Notes: generated by a model from the letters alone, not told the origin. A DNA stretch of 64,000 nucleotides from Gnetum montanum (GCA_015680685.1 MNCI01017582.1:1-64000); one strand, 5' to 3'. Counted from the stretch's first letter, positions 23,900-36,560 are shown. A program made the numbers and translations.

Positions 23900-26500
23900 T
23901 GACATGAATCTTCAAAATTGGACAACACATTTCTTGATGGCATGAAGTTTGATGGAGAAGATCAGAGAGTCCCAGGTAGTGGTGGCTCCTAAGGTTTTGA
24001 GGGACCTTCAATGACTTCATGCATGTGTAGCAGTCAAGGTGGCTACAACTATCTTGTTGCTACTACAACTTCTGGTGGGAGGTGGAAAGCATCCAGTAGT
24101 TCTTTCATTTTCTCCTCCTTACTTCTAGGATCATGCACTGTTCACATGGCTTCACCAATGTGGATCAGAATGAGCACATCCCAGGGACATGGAATTGTTG
24201 AAAATAGCTCCTTTGCATTGATAAACTAGGCAATGAATTATTTGTATTCAATGTTGAATGCTTTGACTGTATCTTTCAGCTCCTTGTAATCATTCATCCT
24301 TTTGGCTAGGTTCTCAGTAGTTGATCATTGATATGTGAATTGTGCTCTAAGAACTTCAAGTTTAGTGTTTGCAGTATCAAGTTTTTGCTTGGTGTCTTTA
24401 TGATGCTTAAACTCTGCCTTGTATAGTAAATATGAGCTAGCCACTTGTTTCTCTAACTCTAACTGTGGCTATCTGGTAGTCATCATAGCCAAGTTCGCGT
24501 AGTGGAGATTGGCCAACTCCATGTACTCTGTCATTTCTTCTATTTGCAACTCCTTTAGATGGATCTCTACTTTGTTGTAAACATCAATGCCATCAACGAT
24601 GGGTTGCCAAATGTATTTTCCTTATTGGAGTTGCTAGAGAGCTTCATTTATTTTTTCCTTTTCCATTTGGATGTGGTTCTCATTGACTTCCTTCTACAAC
24701 CCAACCTGGTCTCTATAGTGATTTTAAACTCTTTCAAACTTTAAAGCTTCATTCTTCCAGGTAGTAATCTTGATAGCATATTTTTAGCACAAGGCATGAA
24801 CTTCCTCCATTAATAGATTCCAACTCTATGTGGCTAATTTTTTAATTCCATATTCACCCTAGCTAGTTTCTCCTATTGTTGATGAATGAATTCTTGCATT
24901 TGTTCTATGTTGTTAGAGTTTTATTCTCTTGGGGCATCTAAGCCAAGTCCTTTTGAATTGAATGCATCTTTTCTTCTACTATGGACTAGTTGAAGATGGT
25001 TGCCACTGCTTCCTCCTTAGCCTTTGTGAATCCTTCTTGAAGCTATTGAAAAGCTTCATCTCTAGTTATTGTCAAGTTGAAGGCACATAATTTAGCAACC
25101 TTTAGGGCCAAGCATTGATTTTATGCTTGAGCCATTTTGATTTGTTCCTCCAAAATGATGCATTTGTCCCTTGCATCTAGCAACTCCAAATGGGTTGTGG
25201 TGATGTTATCTAGAAAATCAAAGATATCTAGAATCAGTTGCCTATTCCCCACTAGTCGATCCAACAATTCTTCATGCTATGCTACATTTAGTTTTTCATT
25301 GACCATGCCTATAGACATTTGCACATCTTGAAGTGTAGACACATTTGGTATAGATAGTACAAATGCATTTAGTGCTTCAATGTTGTAGTTAGCAAGTACT
25401 TCAACTATGGTCTCTTGCCCTTGGTGCTGCATCACTAAGATAGTTGCTCCTTCACCTTCCTCCAAACACACTAAAAAGGAGCTAACATTTCCAAAGATTT
25501 CTAGGAATAAATGGTGTTGTTATAATGACACTGTCACCTCTCAAGCATTGGAATCAGACCTTGCATGCAATTATGTTTGTTGAATAGAGAATATTGGCCC
25601 ACCCCTTTCCATCTAATTGATTGTTTGAGCCACCTCATTAAGGTGACTCATTACTAGTTGGTACATAGATGGGTCTGTACTACTCTTTCTTGCACATTGC
25701 TCCTACTCACACAAGAGCTACTCTCAGATTTTGTTCAAGCACTCAATGGCTATGTGGGCCTTTGATGTTGTTTCTTGAGTTGTAGTCAACATCTTTTCCT
25801 TCATGATTTTGGACCATAAAGCCAAAGAAGCATGCATGATTATATCATTGGCATAGTAGATGGTTCTTACCCTTTTGCAGAGTTTCTAAATGAGGCATAG
25901 AAAGGGTAAGGTTTTCCTTCCATGTTTTTTTTCCTTTGAAATGCTTTTCAATCTCCAAATAGATTAGTTGTGGATGGTTTATAGGAAATCTTTCACTTAG
26001 AGTGGTGCATGCTTAGGTGGAGAAGGCAATCACCTTTCTAGGCCTCACTGTTGGATTGAGGTGATAGGCTACAATTTTGAAATAGATATGTTCTACTGAT
26101 GTGAGCACACCATGCTCCTTACGATCGACCTTGTAACATTGTTGAGTCCACTCCTTTTTGGCCCCAACATCACCTTTTATTGATAGCTCTGCCAACTTTC
26201 TCCCAATGTTAAGCAATCCCAATGCCCATGCAATAGCCTCAGCTGAGTAGGACACCTAAATATCCTTAATTTTGAGTATGGACTCTAGCCTTTGATTATT
26301 CCAAAAGAGATATGCCTCTTCCATGTACCATTCCCCACTGGATGTGATGATTGGCCACATGTGAGAGGTTTGTAGTTGTGATTTGATGTCTATTAGAACT
26401 TTCTCTAGGAATGGCCTGAAGTTTATTTCTTGAAGAACTTATCGTTGAATCTCTCGAGACTTAAGGTAGGCTTGAAGTCACGATGATGTCAAGGTAGGCT
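23900..26500 (-). pseudogene. Extra ORF in element C: decayed coiled-coil protein, not in B or D
   Basis: From about 26460 the minus strand reads as one long decayed protein of roughly 800 residues with about 20 stops and a few frameshifts. The N-terminal part (about 26380-25900) is globular: WNNQRLESILKIKD, SYSAEAIAWALGLLNIGRKL, GVLTSVEHIYFKIVAYHLNP, KENLTLSMPHLETLQKGK. The later part is heptad-like: LLDARDKCIILEEQIKMAQA (about 25180-25120), EAFQQLQEGFTKAKEEA, VEIHLKELQIEEMTEYMEL (about 24580-24520), TKQKLDTANTKLEVLRAQFT (about 24400-24340), then a Pro-rich tail near 23960. It could be an envelope-position ORF or a captured host gene. I do not recognise the family. Confidence 0.55.
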
Positions 26501-27149
26501 TGAGTTAAAGTGAATTCAAGCCTTGGAATGAGCCATAGCACTTCCCCTTGCTGTGATTACTTTGTTGGCACTTCTTCTTCTGGAATTTGTTAAATAGATT
26601 CCACTTTGAACTCCTCATGAAACGGTCCCATTGCATGGGTTGCCTCTAGCAGTTCTTGGGCTTGTTCATGTTGGCCCCTTCCAACTTTGGGTCATGTCTC
26701 CCTTGGTTGAGAAGGTTCTCCTTCCTACGGGCACTTCAATCTTGGTGTCATCTGTAATCACAATAAGATCATGGTTTAGTAATTGTTGTCTAACATGAAG
26801 CAATTAAGATACCTTTATCTCTTTAGGATAGTTACACTTGGCTAAGTTGTGATTATGATTGATTTAATTCTTCCAATCATTAGTTTAATAATCCCGGAGA
26901 TTGTTGGAAGGGTTAACTTTTGAAAAAATTGATGTTTGTATATTATTAAGGTTATTAACCCTTTGGGGGAGTTACAAAAAGTTTCAAAAAAATTCATCAG
27001 AAACCTTAATGTTTGTGGCCCCCATGATAAAGAGCTTACCTTTGGTAATTGTAGGATCAAAGAATAGAGTGATTTGGAGAAATGGTTGGGAAGTGAAGAA
27101 CTTTGGAAAGTTTTGAGCTGTAAAAAAATGGCAAAAACTCCTTGTGTGT

Positions 27150-27240
27150 TATGAGGCAAATGAAAAAAATTTCTAAGTGTACAATGGTATATATAGGGTT
27201 TTTGGGTTGCATTGACAAGGCCTTGTCGACGTAGCTGTTG
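27150..27240 (-). promoter_or_regulatory. LTR-U3-like segment with TATA upstream of the extra ORF
   Basis: On the minus strand, GCTACGTCGACAAGGCC at about 27234-27218 resembles GCTACGTTGACAAGGCC in C's own LTR (about 23698-23680). It is followed by CCCTATATATACC (about 27199-27187). This pairs a U3-like repeat with a TATA box about 0.7 kb upstream of the extra coding sequence. Promoter activity is inferred only. Confidence 0.35.
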
Positions 27241-27429
27241 ACCACCATAGACAATTGTTGACTTTGGTCAAACTTGCAAAATACAAAGAGTTTTTGAATG
27301 AAATTTGCCAAGAATAGTATGAAAACATGAGAAGAGGGTTCTGGAGCTCATAAATTTGGAAAACATGAAGAAAAATGATTTGGGGGATGAATGAAATCAA
27401 AGGTTAAGGAGAACTAAGTGAAATACATA

Positions 27430-28900
27430 GTGGAATATGTGAAAGATAAGATTGTAGCATTGTCTAAGGTAAGGAACCTAACTAATCAAACCAAGAGCTA
27501 AGCAAGTGGGTCCTTTCCATAGCAGGGTCATGCCCTTGTTGCCCTTGCATAACCTCAACTACAGAGTTTGTGGGCCCCATATTTAATTAATGATCATGAA
27601 AAGTTAAGGACCAACCAAAAAGAATCTATTCAAGAATTCAAACTCATTAGACCAAGACATAGAGCATAACATAGAACCCGACAGTGAGGTGAGTTATGGT
27701 AGCATGGATTGATGATGGAGAAGGTGGAATAGAATTCCAAATTGAGGTCATAAGAAGCCCCTTGTGAAATTTGTATTTAAAATGACCTGAGAAGATCCAT
27801 CCTTAGTCTAGACCAAAACTAGTCACTTTTAGTGACTTTGCATTACCACTCTAAGATCGATCCACCCGCATGAGACATGAGAGTGCTTCCACAAAACAAC
27901 CACCATTCCATAAAGAAAAGAAAAGAGAGAAGTAGGAAGTGGGAGAGGGCCTTAGTTAGAGGAGACCTTTAGGCATGAATGCATATCTTTCTAGTCCCAT
28001 AACCAATGCTTGTAGCCTATTTATTTGTCTAAGGGGTGTGCTTTGAATTTCCATCATGATTTTTTTTGTTTTTTTTTTTTTGAATTTTTTGATGGGAATC
28101 ACACCATGCAAAGACTTTGTTTATTGTGTTTAAGAGGTGTGCTTTGAATTTTCATCATATTTTTTGGGTTTTTGGATGGAAACCTCACCATGCAAAGACT
28201 TTATTTGACTTACTATTAGTGGTTAGAATGGAGTGATAAGAAGTCCATGAAGAACACTCAAGCACTCAAGTAAGTAGAAGAGTACAAAGAGTATTGAGTC
28301 CCTCTGAAGTCACATCCTTTACAAACCTTTGAATCCTTCCTAATTTCGGAACAACCAAGGTCATTGATTAATTAAAAGTTTCTTTTAATGAAAGGGATCT
28401 TAAACTCCAAAAATAAGGAAAACCATAGAATTTATTGGATGGTTAGATGACATGGACTCACTGCTTGTTCCATGAAAAATAAACCATGTCATAGTCATCA
28501 GATATCAGAATTCAAAAATAGAAACCAAACATTAACAATCACAACAATAAGCACAAGCCATCATTAGTAAATAGCAATAGCAGCATAGTGTCCTGTGGCA
28601 ATAAAGCACTTTTATTAGAAAAAATGATGAAAAGTCACACTCAAATAAAACAAAACCAATAAAATATATAGGAAAGTGTAAAATAATCAAGAAATGTTCA
28701 AACGTACTAATGATGGTATAAAATTATAAAAATTTAAAAATAGAAAATTTGTAAAAAAAAATTTGAAAAATAAAAGGTAGGGAAACTAAGAAGCCATATG
28801 GATTGTTAGCACAAATGGCCATCTCCCCCATGATTGAGTTGAAAGAAGGAGATTCAAAAAATGGAATGTGGTTGTCCATCCATGGAGGTGGTGGTTGCAC
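27430..28900 (-). other. Element C noncoding region after integrase
   Basis: About 1.5 kb without genes. It is homologous to 14780-15950 of B, including phrases such as ACAAACCC/CAAACTC, CTAAGGCCC and a T-rich TTTTTTTG stretch at 28060-28090. The 40-bp phrase around AAGGGGTGTGCTTTGAATTT is duplicated at 28034 and 28130. Confidence 0.6.
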
Positions 28901-29299
28901 TTGCCTATCTTAGTTTGAGAAAAAGGTTTTACTTATTGAATGTTGATCAATTGATTTTTATTTGGGCTTCCAAGCTTGTAAATTAACATAGTCCTAGAGG
29001 GAAAGGTTTGATTAATTATATAAGGTCCCTTCTAGAATGTTTGGAATTCTACCTTCTAAGGTACATGTGTGGGGTTCCAACAGAGGACCTTATCTCCTAG
29101 TTGAAGTTTTACATTTCATATTCTTAGGTCATGATGTTACTTGTTGAATGCCTTATGCACCTCATTAAAGGATAGGGCCACTAATCAATTTTCATCTAGC
29201 ACATTTAGGTTGATTAATCTTTCTTTCTATGCTAGACTTAGGTCAATATGTAGATCACAGGCTATTCAGAGTGTACAGAGCTTAGATTAGATTGGAAGC

Positions 29300-30120
29300 A
29301 TTGGAAGTTTTCTATGCACTATCTTGTAGGGAGAGTGGCTAATAGTGAGTTTCCATGTTGAATGGTAAGCCCAAAAGGCATCGTTGAATTTGGTGCTCCA
29401 ATATCTCCTATATTTGCTTATGGTTCTTGTTAAGATCTTTGTGATCTCCTAGTTAGTTACCTCTGCTTGACAGTTGATTTGGGGGATGATAAGGTGTTGT
29501 TAATTTATGTTCAACCCCCAAGTGTTGCACCAATTTTCTAAAAGTGACACCTATGAAATGAGTTCCATTGTTAGAAATTAGTGAATGAGGCATCCCAAAC
29601 CTATTTATAATATTTTATTATATAAATCTAGCAAGAGTGAACAATGTGCAATCAGTAATGGCTACTACTTTTGCCCATTTTTCACAGTAGTCAACTGCTA
29701 TAATAATATATGCCTTTTCATGGGACATGGATGTGATGGAACCCATGAAGCCAACACCCCATATGTCAAAAGGTTTCAGTGGTTGAATCCACTATTGAGG
29801 ACTTTACATGTGAGTGGTCATCCCACCATCTCATTGACAATGTTTACAAGATTAAACAAACTAGTGGGAATCCCTAAAAATTATAGGCCAATAGTATCCT
29901 GCCATCAGGATTTTTATGATCATGTGTCTCACTACATAGTGGCCTCCACAAGGTCCTTTGTGAGCATCCTGGAGATTGTGTAGTTGATCTTTGTGAGGGA
30001 CACACCAACGAATTAGGCCATCAGTGCATACCTTGTAAAGGTATCCATTAATTTCCATGAAATGTTTGTCCCGATGAAGAAATTGTTGCTTTTTTCTTAA
30101 GTCAAGATCTTGTGGCACCT
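29300..30120 (-). pseudogene. Element C integrase remnant
   Basis: Minus 30118-29861 reads KKQQFLHRDKHFMEINGYLY, then the zinc-finger region (HKGPCGGHYVVRHM, ILMAGYYWPIIFRD), the segment N-terminal to the catalytic core. Downstream, core fragments are recognisable by alignment to B and D but are broken by many stops. Confidence 0.75.
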
Positions 30121-30249
30121 TCTGAGTGAGAAGATAGATGAGGATGTCATTATGCCATATTATTTCTATGGGCGTTTGGTCATTTATTACTCCTCTAAAG
30201 AGGATTTTTTCTAGAAACTAATTAGAGAGTGGGCTCTCCTCCTCTTTAT

Positions 30250-30760
30250 TATTCCATCTTAAGTGAGAGAGGTGGTTAGCAACCACATTCTTGGTTCCTT
30301 TTTGATCTACCATCATGAGATTGAATTCCTATAAGATCACAAGTCACTGTATGATATGAGGGCTCACCATTGTCTTATTCATGAAGAAGCTAATTGTACT
30401 ATGGTCCGTGTGCACAAATACTTTGTAGCTAAGCACATAGTGCCTAAACTTTTCTAAGCATACACCACAACCATTAGTTCTTTTTCCATGGTGGTGTAAT
30501 TTAATTGTGCACCCACAATGCTTTAGCTCATGCAGTGGATGTAGTATGGGCATTTCTTATTGTCCATCTATATGAGCACTACTCCCAAGGTGTAGTTAGA
30601 TAAATTCATCATGATATGGAAGGATCTAGACTAGTCTGGTGCTCATAGGATTGGTGTTTCTATGAGTTTCTCCTTTAATTGTTGGAATGCATGTTTACAT
30701 TCCTTGGTCCAAATGAAAGGTGCATTTTTCTTTGTAAGTTCTACCAATGCTTTTGTGATC
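30250..30760 (-). pseudogene. Element C RNase H remnant
   Basis: Reads HIMMNLSNYTLGVVLI, SIVGAQLNYTTMEKELMVVVY, then after a frameshift LEKFRHYVLSYKVFVHTDHS and MNKTMVSPHIIQ. It is homologous to 52372-53118 of D. Confidence 0.8.
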
Positions 30761-31059
30761 TTAGAGAAATTATCTATGAATCGTTGGTAGAAGCCAATGT
30801 GTCCAAGGAATGACTGAACATCTTTAATGATTTTTGGCTAGCATGTTATTCCTTAGATGATCCTTATCTTTTTTGGATCTACCTCAATCCCTACCTGAGT
30901 GATTCTATGTCCTAGTACAATGCCTTCTTGGACCATGAGATGGCTCTTTTGCCAGTCAAGCTATAGGTTTATTTTAACACATATCTTCAATACTTGCTTA
31001 AGGTGGTCCAAGGCTTGCTCAAATGTAGCTCCATAGGTGGACAATTCATCCATGAAGAC

Positions 31060-32025
31060 TTCCATACCACTACCAATCTACTGCTAGAAGATACTAAGAA
31101 GCAAGCATTGAAATGTTGCAGGGGCATTACATAGACCAAATAACATCCTACAATATGCAAAAATCCCCTAGGAATGTGTGAATGTTATTTTGGCTTGATC
31201 TTCTAACACAATTTGGATTTGGTTATAGGCACTATAACCATCCAAGAAGATATAATAATAATGCCTAGATATGGTGTCCAACACTTAATCCACAAATGAC
31301 AATGGAAAATGATCTTTAAATGTTGGCATATTCAATAGCTTGAAGTTGATGCAGACCTACCACTTGCCACCTTCCTTTGGCACAATTATGAGTGGGCTAA
31401 CCCACTCACTATCTGTGATGGGATAGATGAACCCTAACTTGAGGAGTTTCTCAATTTCTTCCTTGATGATTTTCTTCAATTTGGGGTTTAGCCATCTTTG
31501 TGGCTACCTTCTAGACTTCATGGTTGGGTCAGTGTAAATGCAATGTTGGCATATGCTTGGATTGATTCTTATTAGCTCAGGATATGACCAAGCAAAGGCT
31601 ATTGGCCATTTTTTAACCACCTTTAACAACTTTTCTTTTTGTTCAAGAGCAAGTTTGGCATTAATTATGATTGATTTACCATTGTTTAAAAATGCATATT
31701 CCATGCTAGCCCATAAATTTTTTAGCTTTAGGTGCTCTTTCTTGAAGTTCTTAGGGATTTCCAACTCTCCCCAATAAGTATCATCACCTTCATCAGAGAT
31801 TTGGGGATGAACTTGTTCAAGTTTATCAATGCCTTCAACATAAGCACATGTTAGGCTCTCAGTTAGTTCCATACAAAATGTGTTGCTATTTGAGTCAGCT
31901 ATTAGCCACTGGGTGTCCTCTTGTTTCGTGGCTGCTGCATACAGATACCTTTGAATATTGATTTCTTGTGCACACTGATTACATGCTTTAATGTATGTAC
32001 CTTTGAGAAACCAAATCCTTTGCAT
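31060..32025 (-). pseudogene. Element C Cys linker and reverse transcriptase remnant
   Basis: Begins in the Cys linker (ACNQCAQEINIQRY), passes through a 173-residue open frame ending TDPTMKSRR at 31504, then continues with stops through WVSPLIIVPKEGGKW, the FVDxVLDTIS block, and the catalytic box at about 31060 reading FMDEL instead of FMDDF. The second catalytic Asp is therefore Glu here. Confidence 0.82.
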
Positions 32026-32199
32026 ACAATTACACCCATTATCACTGTACGTGATGCATGGAATACGCTTCTTCTATATCTTGTTTAATTCATTTTCTTT
32101 GATATTTCTAGAGAGAGATCCCTTATGTCCATATGTGCATTGACTATGGTTGACCAAGCTCTTTCGATAATGATGGGGAAGTCATTTTTGCATTTTTCA

Positions 32200-32560
32200 A
32201 CCTTGAACACCAGAAAATTAGTAGGATAGGACCACCCACAAGTTGTGGCCACAATGTCCTGTACTAGTCCTAGAGGAATACTAATTAACTAATTTGCCAA
32301 TTCTAGATAGATGTTGCTCTTCTTAAGAGGTGGTAGGTTCCAGGCTTTATACATGTCATGGGAGATGAGATTAACTCTAGTACCAGAGTCAAGAAGAGCC
32401 TTACATGGCTCATATCCAATGATCTGCAGGTAAATGAGTGGACTTCCCAAGTTAGTTCTTTTCATGGAAATATTGCCAGCCTTGATCTAGTTGGAAATAC
32501 CATGAGTTAGCATCACAGTGCGAATCCAAGGTGGCAGTTGGTTTGAAGGGCACTTGAAGG
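32200..32560 (-). pseudogene. Element C protease remnant
   Basis: Homologous to the B and D protease: the minus strand around 32410-32330 encodes the LLDSG..VNLIS region and the downstream MYKAWNLPPL block, with frame breaks between. The conserved order gag-PR-linker-RT supports the call. Confidence 0.65.
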
Positions 32561-33199
32561 TATTTGATGCAGATGATGAGAGTATTGGAGATGCAAGAAG
32601 ATTAGTTGTACTAGGTTGTGAGGGTTGAAGAGGACTGCTAGGTTAGAAGAAGGATCTTTTTCTAAATTGATTTTCTGAACCACTCAATTGGAAAGCCAGT
32701 TGTGAATGTATAGCCCTTGTAGCATTTGGTTATTTTAGCTATGGAGGAATCTCACCCTTTATAGATGGAGTAGGAGGTAATTGGGTTGAAGGTGGAGGTG
32801 TGTGTGCAGATGGATGTGGAGGATGACATGGATATGGGTTTTCCCCTATAGTAGATGGTGAATGTGTTTAGTGGTACTCTAGAGGGTAATAGTGATGCTA
32901 AAATGAGGTATGACTTATAGAACTTCTTGGAGAGATGAGTTGTTAAACGTAGTACTCGTATGGATTTGGTTGTCTATAAGGATACTACTGCCTTTGTGGT
33001 GGCATTTCCCATGATTGTGGTTGGTGCTACAATTGGTATTGTTTATATGGTTGTGATGGAGCTCCACATGGGTAGTAAGCTTGTTGTTGCTAATGGAACT
33101 ACCTTGGATTCCCTTGAGGATAAAGCAATCATCTAGGTGCTTGCCTACATGCTAGTCAAGGATTTAATCTATACACTCCAGACTCTTGTAAGTGTGACA

Positions 33200-34990
33200 C
33201 CACCGGGTAACAACCCTTTGGATGCTTGTATTGAAAAATGTTAGAATTAGTTTCATCCTTAGAGTTTATCTCCACAACTTCCTCTATGGCAGTAGCTTTG
33301 CCCTTACCTCTATGGTAGGCATGTTTAGCTTCTTTTCATCTCCTGTGATTATGATGACTATTTTGCTTTTGGATTCTTCAACAATCTTTATAGCAGTTTG
33401 AAATTTTTCAACCAAAGAGTTTCATAATTTATCAACCTTTGCTGAAATCTAAAAAATATATTTTTGGATGGGCAAGATTTTCCTGTTCATCACTTCATCA
33501 AGTGGTGACTCCTTGTTGTCACAACATCGAACCTCACGTTTTCTAATGGAAGGGTCCCTATTATACTCTTCTACACTTTCTCTTTTTCATAGATCACCTT
33601 CTTCTTTTGCTACATGCTTAATCAGCCTTTTGATTTGATGAGCTCTTAGTTTAGAAAATCTTCCTTGGGCATACATCCCAAGAGTTCTTCCAATTTCTAC
33701 TTTGAGCCCATCTATGATGTGGCAAAGTTGTTCCCTCTGAGAATAACCTTGGCCAAGGCATTAGTGTAAGAGTGAATAGTATTGATCCATGGTGGCATCC
33801 AAGGGTTCATGTGTTCCTTGTTTCCATCCTTGGATTTTCCTTCTTAGATTAAACACTTTGGAGTACATCTAGTATTTGTCATTAAATAGCTCTAACATGG
33901 TACTCCATTAACGAATGGATTTTGGTTCCAAGGATTGGTACCAGCTTTCAGCTTTCTTTATGTGTGTCCTAGGGAAAAGCTTGAGTTTCTGCCATTCATT
34001 TTCTATAGTCTATAAGGCGCAGGCATTATGGAAATCTTGTAGATGTGTTTGTGAATTAGAGTTGTATCCCCCCCTCAAATCTTGGGATATTATTCCTATC
34101 TAAGCACTTGATCTTGCTATCTTTCATATGCCTAGTTGGAATTCTAACTGCCTTTGCAATGTTGAGCATACTTTGAGTTGCCAACACAGGTTCATCATTG
34201 TCATTACATTGATGACATTGATGATGGTTTTGGCCACCCCTTTAGTCTTGGTGGCCTTCATGGTCATTGTTGTCTTATTGATCACCTTCATCATGAGTAT
34301 TTTGATGGTGGCTTCTATTAGAACTAGTAGATGAAGAGGAATGTTTGGAATTAGCTAAAGAGAATAGAGGAGAAGGTGGACTACCATTGCCATCAGGGTG
34401 TCTAGAACCACTTTTTTTCTCATTATAATTCCCATAGTTAGATCCTTTACTATTGTGATGTTTGAGCAAGTCCCTACCTTAATTGTCACTTTTTCCTTAA
34501 CATGTTTTATGAATAGTTGATTGCAATTTTAGGGTCACATCCTCGTCACCCACAATAGGGGATGGAGAATCTTCATGTTGAGAACCTTTAGAAGGAGGAT
34601 CCTCATTGTCCTCTTGATCTAGTAGGAATAAGGGATTAGTAAAATGTTTTCCCTTCGTAGCCTTATGGAGCTTCTCCTGATGTTGATCTCTCTTGTGTTG
34701 TGTTTCAGGGGGATGGTAGTTTCGAGTGTCATAACCATCTACAACGTATTCCTCATGAAGATCTGTGATACCCAAATTCTTTAGAGTTTGAAGCAACATC
34801 TCAGGGGTAGATTGATTGGGGGGCAAGATGATGTTGCCCTCCATGTCACGCCATCGCAGCTGTTCATCCTGATGTAGGATGAAAGTGAAGTTTGGTACAT
34901 ACTCATCTAGATGAGTATATACCACTTTGCACTCCTATGGGACCGATGGTTTGACATCTTCACACGTGTGAAAAGAACAAGAAGACATTT
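33200..34990 (-). pseudogene. Element C gag remnant
   Basis: Starts at 34990 (MSSCSFHTCED), with a stop soon after. The open stretch 34925-34497 contains VYTHLDEYVPNFTFILHQDE, shared with B and D, then a Ser/His/Asp-rich linker. Further on come NIPRFEGGYNSNSQTHLQDF (about 34100-34050) and RSTMLELF-type blocks (about 33900). Stops and frameshifts interrupt it. Confidence 0.72.
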
Positions 34991-35119
34991 TGCAGTATGA
35001 AATACAATGTTAGTATGCTTTTATAATTCTATGTATAGCAGGAATGCTATTAACCTTGAGGTTCTTACAACAATATTAATGTTATTTACTAAACCTAAAT
35101 AGTGCACGTTTCAACAAAC

Positions 35120-35142
35120 AAAGTCCCCAACAATAGTGCCAA
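35120..35142 (-). promoter_or_regulatory. Element C primer-binding site
   Basis: The minus strand next to the 5' LTR reads TTGGCACTATTGTTGGGGAC, a diverged version of the tRNA-Asp-complementary site found in B and D. Confidence 0.6.
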
Positions 35143-36141
35143 TGATGAGCAAGGAGGTAACCCTACATCCAACCATATGAATCACAAAGCATTCATGTAG
35201 GATTTAGTCAAATTTCATGGACTTTGTAGTTTCCAGTGCACTAGTCTTCTAGGAGGTGAATCTTGTCTCAAGGTCAATCATTGTCTTCCCAATTACACTT
35301 GTGACATACATTGGTATGGTTAAGTGTAGTTGAGGCATCTAATTTTTATCATTTTGTATTTTATGATTTTGGTGTTTAAAGAGAGATAAATTTATTTGAT
35401 TAACTAATTTAATTTAACTAATTAACTAGTATTTAACTAATCCTAACATAAGCATCCAATCACATTTTTTGTACACATCTTGAACACACATATCCATTAC
35501 TAGGTTACCAAGCGCTATGCTACTGGGTGTACTAAGCAATAACACTACTAGGATTACCAAGCAAATACATGTTACGCTCAAAGCAATCATACTTATGTGT
35601 TTAATCTATCTAGCTTATCTTATTTAGCTACTTCATTAGCTTAATTACTGGAAAAAATTTAATAAATAATTGAAAATGTTAAATGCATAAATAAAATATT
35701 TAATCTATTCAAAATGCTATAACATTTATTAGAAAGCTTGTCTTTATTGTCATACACACTATCTTGCTCTAGTACAACAATGCTCGAATAAAGATCCATA
35801 CATTCAATGACTACTATTGCGGGCACTTAGGAGAAATATTCTAACTTTCAAATGAACAAACTACAAGAGCTTCACTACTTTTAAAATCTCTATGTCATAA
35901 ATGTGACTGATAGGTGTGTATTTATAGGTGAAATATGGATACTATGTTGACGGGGCCTCGTTGATGCCTGATAGGATGCGTCGATGAGGCCTCATCAACA
36001 AGGTCTAGTTGACAAGGCTGCATCAACAAGGCCTCATCGATGCATGATACAATGCATTGATGAGGCCTCATCAACAAGGCCCAGTTGACAAGGCTACATC
36101 AACAAGGCCTCATTGACACAGTCGACAAACTACAACTCATC
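35143..36141 (-). repeat. Element C 5' LTR
   Basis: Starts TGATGAGCAA in plus. A repeated block of GGCCTCATC, AAGGCC and GTTGAC units fills 35940-36125. The end reads ACTCATCG, whereas the partner ends ACTCATCA. The next bases begin a tRNA-like sequence. Confidence 0.8.
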
Positions 36142-36205
36142 GCTAGCTTAGTGGTAAAACTCTTAATTTGATAACTTTAAGATATGGGTTTGATATTTGA
36201 TCGAC
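36142..36205 (+). ncRNA. tRNA-like SINE head or tRNA pseudogene
   Basis: TAGCTTAGTGG (from 36144) matches the RNA polymerase III A-box consensus TRGCNNAGYGG exactly. About 45 bp on, GGGTTTGATATT resembles a decayed B box (GGTTCGANTCC). The spacing fits a tRNA or a tRNA-derived SINE. It abuts the end of C's LTR. No full cloverleaf could be drawn. Confidence 0.45.
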
Positions 36206-36239
36206 AACAATGAGTTATATAGTTGTAAATTTTTAATTT

Positions 36240-36560
36240 GACTATATGTCTTGAGGCTAAATATTCATTAAAATATATTTCAATTCTAACATCCTCACAA
36301 AAAGGAAATTATTCTTTTATATGCGATAAAATATTTCACTTATACATAGTAATATATTTTGATTCCAATATCCTCACAAAAGGGAATCACATAGCTTTTC
36401 ATACACCATATATAAATAAGATCATGTATATTTACATGATGCATCTACATCATAATTCTTAGTATCAACTGAGCTCATATTGTAGTTTCAATTTCACTTC
36501 AAAAGGTGACACTCACACATCATCACAAAAAGGAATTATTTTTCTTATCACATATAGATG
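36240..36560. repeat. Three diverged repeats with CATCCTCACAAAA core
   Basis: Phrases of the form ATCCTCACAAAAAGGAA recur near 36290, 36370 and 36525, with GATCATGTATA...TTACATGATGCAT near 36420 and 36595. They may be the body of the SINE-like element or a local duplication. No genes. Confidence 0.45.

Larger units (their letters stand above)
12740..36141 (-). mobile_element. Element C: Ty3/gypsy (Athila-like) retrotransposon, split by B
   Basis: The coding sense is minus, so the 5' LTR is on the right (35143-36141). The 3' LTR is on the left in two pieces, 12740-13100 and 23125-23719, separated by element B. Concatenating the pieces gives an LTR of about 956 bp that runs colinear with the right one; both contain the phrase CTAGGAGGTGAATCTTGTCT and repeated GGCCTCATC units. 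The interior has gag, protease, Cys linker, RT, RNase H and integrase remnants, then about 3.5 kb of extra coding-like sequence. Without B, C is about 13.4 kb. Flanking bases at the two ends (CCAAT and CTAGC) do not form a target duplication. Confidence 0.8.

Noticed and set aside
24011-24744. Plus-strand frames of 72 and 61 residues
   Set aside because: They are antisense to the coiled-coil pseudo-ORF of element C, which gives the better protein pattern.
29585-29983. Plus-strand 132-residue frame
   Set aside because: It is antisense to C's integrase remnant; the conserved residues are on the minus strand.
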